NCBI RefSeq assembly: GCF_002551815.1
Contig: NZ_NVPR01000016.1
Location: forward strand, 157,705-221,704
Source: Bacillus sp. AFS098217
GTDB taxonomy: Bacteria; Bacillota; Bacilli; Bacillales; Bacillaceae_G
Reading direction: 5' to 3'
Length of the DNA: 64,000 nucleotides
Both the position numbers and the translations under genes were made by a program. Positions 60,452 to 64,000 of this stretch are shown here, piece by piece. Positions within the stretch are counted from its first letter, which is position 1, and the number at the start of each line of letters is the position of its first letter. Below the pieces are notes generated by a model. The model worked only from the letters and a program-made list of their open reading frames with translations, searched no databases and had not been told where the DNA came from.

Positions 60452-61165
60452 ATGAAAAAATTTGCGTTAGTGACTGGAGGAAGCGGAGGAATTGGCTCTG
60501 CAATTTCAAAACAGTTAAATGAAGATGGTTATACAGTATATGTGCATTATAACAAAGGTGAAGAAAAGGTAAGAGAACTAGAAAACCAATTTGATGAAAT
60601 GATTCCCGTTCAAGCAAATTTAGCAGCTGCAGATGGACCGGAAAAATTGTGGGCACAAATTCATCATCCAATTGATGTAATTGTATATGCGGCTGGAAAA
60701 AGTATATTTGGTTTAGTGACAGATGTTACAAATGAACAGTTAAATGAAATGGTGGAATTACAGGTGAAAAGCGTATATAAACTACTGTCGCTTGCAATTC
60801 CATCAATGATTCACCGCAGAAGTGGAAACGTTGTTATTATTTCATCGATTTGGGGACAAATGGGTGCGTCTTGTGAAGTGTTGTATTCAATGGTAAAAGG
60901 TGCGCAAAATTCGTATACAAAAGCATTGGCTAAAGAAGTGGCTTTAAGTGGGATTCGTGTCAATGCAGTGGCACCAGGAGCAATCGAGACAGAAATGCTA
61001 AGTGTATTTTCAGAGGAAGATAAGAATGGGATGGCAGAAGAGATTCCAACTGGGAGAATTGGATGTCCAGAGGAAGTAGCAAAAACAGTTTCTTTCCTTG
61101 TATCACCAGGGGCTTCGTATATAACGGGGCAAATTATTGGAGTAAACGGTGGATGGCATTGTTAA
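60452..61165 (+). CDS. ymfI: SDR-family oxidoreductase YmfI
   Basis: 237 residues, short-chain dehydrogenase resembling 3-oxoacyl-ACP reductase. The NAD(P) motif is TGGSGGIG (8-15), and the catalytic Ser132, Tyr145, Lys149 lie in IISSIWGQ...LYSMVKGAQ. The common NNAG motif is replaced by YAAGKS. Its substrate is unknown; it follows ymfF-ymfH as in B. subtilis. Start ATG 60452 follows AGAGAGG. Confidence 0.9.
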   Translation: MKKFALVTGGSGGIGSAISKQLNEDGYTVYVHYNKGEEKVRELENQFDEMIPVQANLAAADGPEKLWAQIHHPIDVIVYAAGKSIFGLVTDVTNEQLNEMVELQVKSVYKLLSLAIPSMIHRRSGNVVIISSIWGQMGASCEVLYSMVKGAQNSYTKALAKEVALSGIRVNAVAPGAIETEMLSVFSEEDKNGMAEEIPTGRIGCPEEVAKTVSFLVSPGASYITGQIIGVNGGWHC

Positions 61166-61196
61166 AATGCAAAATACATACATAAAAAACATGGAA

Positions 61197-61224
61197 TTGT
61201 ACAAATTAAGCATGATTCTATTAC
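61197..61224 (+). promoter_or_regulatory. promoter for ymfJ
   Basis: TTGTAC 61197-61202, 16-nt spacer, TATTAC 61219-61224. Confidence 0.5.
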
Positions 61225-61245
61225 TTAATAGTGAGGTGCTTAAAT

Positions 61246-61494
61246 ATGTCAGTATTAGAAAACTTTGATCAGTGGAAAAGCTTTTTAGGAGAGCGTTTAG
61301 AGCAGGCGCAAGGAAAGGGTCTTGATGGGGGAGCTGTTTCAGATATGGCATTCCGCGTTGGTGACTATCTGGCGAATGAAGTAGAAGCACGTAATGATCA
61401 AGAAAAACTATTAGCTGGGCTTTGGAAAGTTGCTGACGAACAAGAGCAACATACAATCGCGAATTTAATGGTGAAGTTTGTACAACATAAGTAA
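61246..61494 (+). CDS. ymfJ: YmfJ family protein (DUF3243)
   Basis: 82 residues, soluble and rich in acidic and amphipathic helices: MSVLENFDQWKSFLGERLEQA... Conserved in Bacillus at this position with unknown function. GAGGTG (about 61233-61238) fits ATG 61246; an ATG at 61231 is in frame but precedes the ribosome site. Flanked by its own promoter and terminator. Confidence 0.88.
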   Translation: MSVLENFDQWKSFLGERLEQAQGKGLDGGAVSDMAFRVGDYLANEVEARNDQEKLLAGLWKVADEQEQHTIANLMVKFVQHK

Positions 61495-61528
61495 AAAAAG
61501 AGAGGAGAATATCCTCTCTTTTTTTTTA
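61495..61528 (+). terminator. terminator after ymfJ
   Basis: AAAAGAGAGGA 61496-61506 pairs with TCCTCTCTTTT 61512-61522, long T tract. Confidence 0.93.
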
Positions 61529-61583
61529 GTATTGAAAATACCTTGATTTGGTTGTACATTTAGCTTCCCTATTAACGTGAAAT

Positions 61584-61592
61584 CATATAATA
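61584..61592 (+). promoter_or_regulatory. -10-like region before ymfK
   Basis: CATATAATA at 61584-61592 contains TATAAT (61586-61591) and also fits the sigma-K -10 pattern CATAnnnTA. No convincing -35 for either sigma factor. Confidence 0.3.
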
Positions 61593-61632
61593 TAGTACGT
61601 AGGTGTAAAGTAAGCAAGGGGAGTGATCTTGA

Positions 61633-62418
61633 ATGATTGAATGGTATTTTGAATATGAAATACATAAAAACCGACCTGGCTTGCTTGGTGACGTTTCTTC
61701 GTTAATCGGTATGCTTGGCATTAATATCGTCACAATTAATGGTGTAGATAATGCTCGGCGTGGACTTTTGCTTATGTGTGATAATCAAGAGCAAATCTCT
61801 AGACTTGAATCAATTTTAAATACGATGGATAATATAACGGTAACGAAATATCGTCCGCCAAAGCTTCGGGACAGGCTAGCAGTTAGGCACGGCAGGTACA
61901 TACAACGGGACGCAGATGATAAGAAAACATTCCGATTTGTACGTGATGAATTAGGATTACTCGTTGATTTTATGGCAGAATTAATGAAAAAAGAGGGTCA
62001 TAAGCTCATCGGGATACGAGGGATGCCTCGCGTTGGAAAAACGGAATCTATTGTCGCCGCAAGTGTTTGTGCAAATAAGCGTTGGCTGTTTGTATCATCA
62101 ACCCTCATTAAACAAACTGTACGCAGTCAACTGATTGAAGATGAGTATAGCGACGATAATATTTTTATATTAGATGGAATTGTTTCAACAAAGCGTGCAA
62201 ATGAAAGACATTGGCAGCTTGTGCGTGAAATCATGAGATTACCTGCAACCAAGGTTGTGGAACATCCGGATGTATTTGTGAGTCAATCAGAATATACACT
62301 TGATGATTTTGATTATATTATTGAATTGCGTAACGATTATGATGAAGAAATTCAATATAATTTAGTAGATGAAATTGAGCAAGGAACGCAAAATAATTTC
62401 TCTATGTTTGACTTTTAA
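61633..62418 (+). CDS. ymfK: YmfK family protein (DUF3388): ACT-like domain plus P-loop
   Basis: 261 residues. The first 75 residues look like an ACT regulatory domain (FEYEIHKNRPGLLGDVSSLIGMLGINIVTI). A Walker A motif, GMPRVGKT at 130-137, follows in the second half, with VRDELGLLVDFMAELMKKEGHK before it and an acidic tail. Function unknown; the domain combination suggests ligand-controlled ATP binding. Start ATG 61633 follows AAGGGGAGTGA. rodZ follows 21 nt after the stop. Confidence 0.85.
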   Translation: MIEWYFEYEIHKNRPGLLGDVSSLIGMLGINIVTINGVDNARRGLLLMCDNQEQISRLESILNTMDNITVTKYRPPKLRDRLAVRHGRYIQRDADDKKTFRFVRDELGLLVDFMAELMKKEGHKLIGIRGMPRVGKTESIVAASVCANKRWLFVSSTLIKQTVRSQLIEDEYSDDNIFILDGIVSTKRANERHWQLVREIMRLPATKVVEHPDVFVSQSEYTLDDFDYIIELRNDYDEEIQYNLVDEIEQGTQNNFSMFDF

Positions 62419-62439
62419 AGAAATATTGAGGTGTTAGCA

Positions 62440-63339
62440 GTGACGGAATTAGGACAAAAGCTGAAGGAAGCAAGAGAAGCGAAAGGCTTGTCTATCGATC
62501 AGCTACATGAGATTACAAAAATTCAAAAGCGTTATTTAGCGACAATTGAAGAGGGCAATTATAGCATGTTGCCAGGTGCGTTTTATGCACGTGCGTTTAT
62601 TAAACAATATGCAGATGCTGTTGGATTAAACGGAGAGGAATTGCTTGTAGAGTATCAAAGTACAATACCGCAATCTGAATCTCATGATGTACCACAAGTA
62701 TCAACAGGTCAAAAAACGCAGGAAACAATGCAAAAAGCTACATCGCTTCCATTCGCAGATCATATGCCGAAAATTTTAATTGCATTATTGGTAATTGCAT
62801 TAGGAGTAGCGGTTTGGTTTATTTTTCAATGGTTAACTGCAAAAGATGCTGGATCAGTAACGCAAAATAAGAGTGAACAAATTGAAGTGCAAAAAGCGAA
62901 GGGTTCGCCGTTAGATGAAAAGAAAGAAGAGAAAAAAACGGAAGAACCTAAAAAAGAAGAACCAAAGAAAGATGAGCAAAAAGCACAGCAACCACCAGCA
63001 GGACAAGATGAAATAAAATTGGTAGGGACAAGTGGAAAAGTATCTACATATGAAATGAACAATAAAGAGTTACAATTGGAACTTTCAGCAAAGGGAACAA
63101 GTTATGTAGATATTAAAGATGAAAATGGTAATGAACTTTATAATGCTACGTTAGAAGCAGGGCAAACAGTACCACAAAACTTAACTGCTCAAAAAGAAGT
63201 ACGGCTTAATATCGGTAATGCGCCTAATATTGAAATTAAAGTAAATGGTAAAGTTATCAACTATGGTATAAGTACCGAAGAGGCAATGCACCAAAGAATG
63301 GTGATTAAAAACTTAGGGGCAGGGCAACCTGCACAATAA
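62440..63339 (+). CDS. rodZ: RodZ/YmfM cell-shape protein
   Basis: 299 residues. The N-terminal helix-turn-helix (about 1-70; LGQKLKEAREAKGLSIDQLHE) is cytoplasmic and binds MreB in known RodZ proteins. One membrane helix lies at about 112-132. An extracellular Lys/Glu/Pro-rich spacer (155-185) leads to a DUF4115 beta-domain. GTG 62440 is preferred over GTG 62431, because GAGGTG ends at 62433. Precedes pgsA as in B. subtilis. Confidence 0.92.
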   Translation: MTELGQKLKEAREAKGLSIDQLHEITKIQKRYLATIEEGNYSMLPGAFYARAFIKQYADAVGLNGEELLVEYQSTIPQSESHDVPQVSTGQKTQETMQKATSLPFADHMPKILIALLVIALGVAVWFIFQWLTAKDAGSVTQNKSEQIEVQKAKGSPLDEKKEEKKTEEPKKEEPKKDEQKAQQPPAGQDEIKLVGTSGKVSTYEMNNKELQLELSAKGTSYVDIKDENGNELYNATLEAGQTVPQNLTAQKEVRLNIGNAPNIEIKVNGKVINYGISTEEAMHQRMVIKNLGAGQPAQ

Positions 63340-63340
63340 C

Positions 63341-63364
63341 AGTCATCGCTTCGATGACTTTTTT
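63341..63364 (+). terminator. terminator between rodZ and pgsA
   Basis: AGTCATCG 63341-63348 pairs with CGATGACT 63352-63359 (3-nt loop), then T5. Confidence 0.85.
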
Positions 63365-63402
63365 CAATGAACAAATGTTTTTGACATGATGGAGGAATAG
63401 CT

Positions 63403-63981
63403 GTGAATTTACCAAACAAAATTACAATATCTCGAATCTGCTTAATTCCAATTTTTCTAGTGATTATGCTGGCTCCTTTTGATTGGGGTGCATATACAAT
63501 TGGGAATGTAGATTTACCAATTCAACATTTAGTAGGAGCGCTTATTTTTATTGTTGCTTCAGCTACGGATTGGATTGATGGGCATTATGCAAGAAAGTAT
63601 AATCTTGTAACAAATTTAGGGAAGTTTCTTGATCCATTAGCAGATAAGCTACTTGTTTCAGCAGCTCTTATTACATTGGTTGAAATGCAATATGTACCAG
63701 CGTGGATTGTTATTGTAATCATTAGTCGTGAATTTGCTGTAACAGGCTTACGTCTTGTGCTAGCTGGAACTGGAGAAGTTGTTGCGGCTAACATGCTAGG
63801 GAAAATTAAGACATGGACACAAATTATTGCAATTTCAGCATATTTATTACACGATGTACCATTAAACTTAATCCATATTCCGGTTGCGGATATTTTCATA
63901 TGGATTGCACTAATCTTTACAGTTATTTCTGGCTGGGACTACTTCTGGAAAAATAGAGCTGCTTTTGTAAACTCAAAATAG
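63403..63981 (+). CDS. pgsA: CDP-diacylglycerol-glycerol-3-phosphate 3-phosphatidyltransferase
   Basis: 192 residues, membrane enzyme that makes phosphatidylglycerol phosphate. The complete CDP-alcohol phosphotransferase signature is visible: Asp56, Asp59-Gly60, Ala63-Arg64, Gly73, Asp77, Asp81 in the DWIDGHYARKY...LGKFLDPLADK stretch. The start is GTG 63403 after ATGGAGGAA. It uses the product of CdsA, encoded at 18.1 kb. The window ends 19 nt after the stop. Confidence 0.96.
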   Translation: MNLPNKITISRICLIPIFLVIMLAPFDWGAYTIGNVDLPIQHLVGALIFIVASATDWIDGHYARKYNLVTNLGKFLDPLADKLLVSAALITLVEMQYVPAWIVIVIISREFAVTGLRLVLAGTGEVVAANMLGKIKTWTQIIAISAYLLHDVPLNLIHIPVADIFIWIALIFTVISGWDYFWKNRAAFVNSK

Positions 63982-64000
63982 CAGTTTATGGGGGAATCGG

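Overview
The window is a chromosomal segment of a low-GC, endospore-forming Firmicute and reads as the Bacillus cereus group, possibly a divergent member. Gene order (trmD-rplS ... sucCD-dprA-topA-trmFO-xerC-hslVU-codY ... rpsB-tsf-pyrH-frr-uppS-cdsA-dxr-rseP-proS-polC-rimP-nusA ... pnp ... dpaAB-asd-dapG-dapA-rnjB-tepA-spoIIIE ... rodZ-pgsA) follows the B. subtilis trmD-to-pgsA backbone. It lacks the fla/che cluster that sits between codY and rpsB in B. subtilis, and it carries a nucleoside ABC importer next to ymfC. Proteins such as CodY, HslU and TepA look almost identical to B. cereus sequences as I remember them. Species assignment is inference. Every gene I support lies on the + strand.

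Layout. 1-3.2 kb: end of trmD, rplS, signal peptidase, rbgA, rnhB. 3.3-12.97 kb: succinyl-CoA synthetase, dprA, topA, trmFO, xerC, hslVU. 13.0-17.2 kb: codY, then rpsB-tsf-pyrH-frr. 17.3-27.6 kb: isoprenoid and phospholipid genes (uppS, cdsA, dxr), rseP, proS, polC. 27.6-37.7 kb: rimP-nusA-ylxR-ylxQ-infB-ylxP-rbfA, truB-ribF, rpsO, pnp. 37.9-40.6 kb: ylxY, an M16 protease, ymxH. 40.8-45.7 kb: dipicolinate synthase and the aspartate/lysine pathway (dpaA, dpaB, asd, dapG, dapA), which together supply dipicolinic acid for spores and lysine/mDAP for wall and protein. 46-51.4 kb: rnjB, tepA, ylzJ-like, spoIIIE. 51.5-57.5 kb: GntR regulator and a four-gene BMP-type nucleoside importer. 57.7-64 kb: ymfF-ymfH-ymfI, ymfJ, ymfK, rodZ, pgsA.

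The window is mostly conserved core genome. No IS, prophage, CRISPR, tRNA or rRNA was seen. The most informative content is regulatory RNA and DNA between genes. There is a complete guanine-type riboswitch with terminator and a predicted antiterminator, preceded by a PurR-like operator, ahead of the nucleoside importer locus. The rnjB leader contains a 145-bp element bounded by perfect 13-bp inverted repeats that separates a strong Shine-Dalgarno sequence from the rnjB start codon; when folded, the two would lie about 9 nt apart. Structured leaders precede rplS, rpsB, rpsO, rimP-nusA, asd and spoIIIE. I found no wholly new protein system. The rnjB leader is the most unusual feature.

Coordinates of promoters, terminators and stems were read by eye. 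Protein names rest on recognised motifs and gene order, with no database search.
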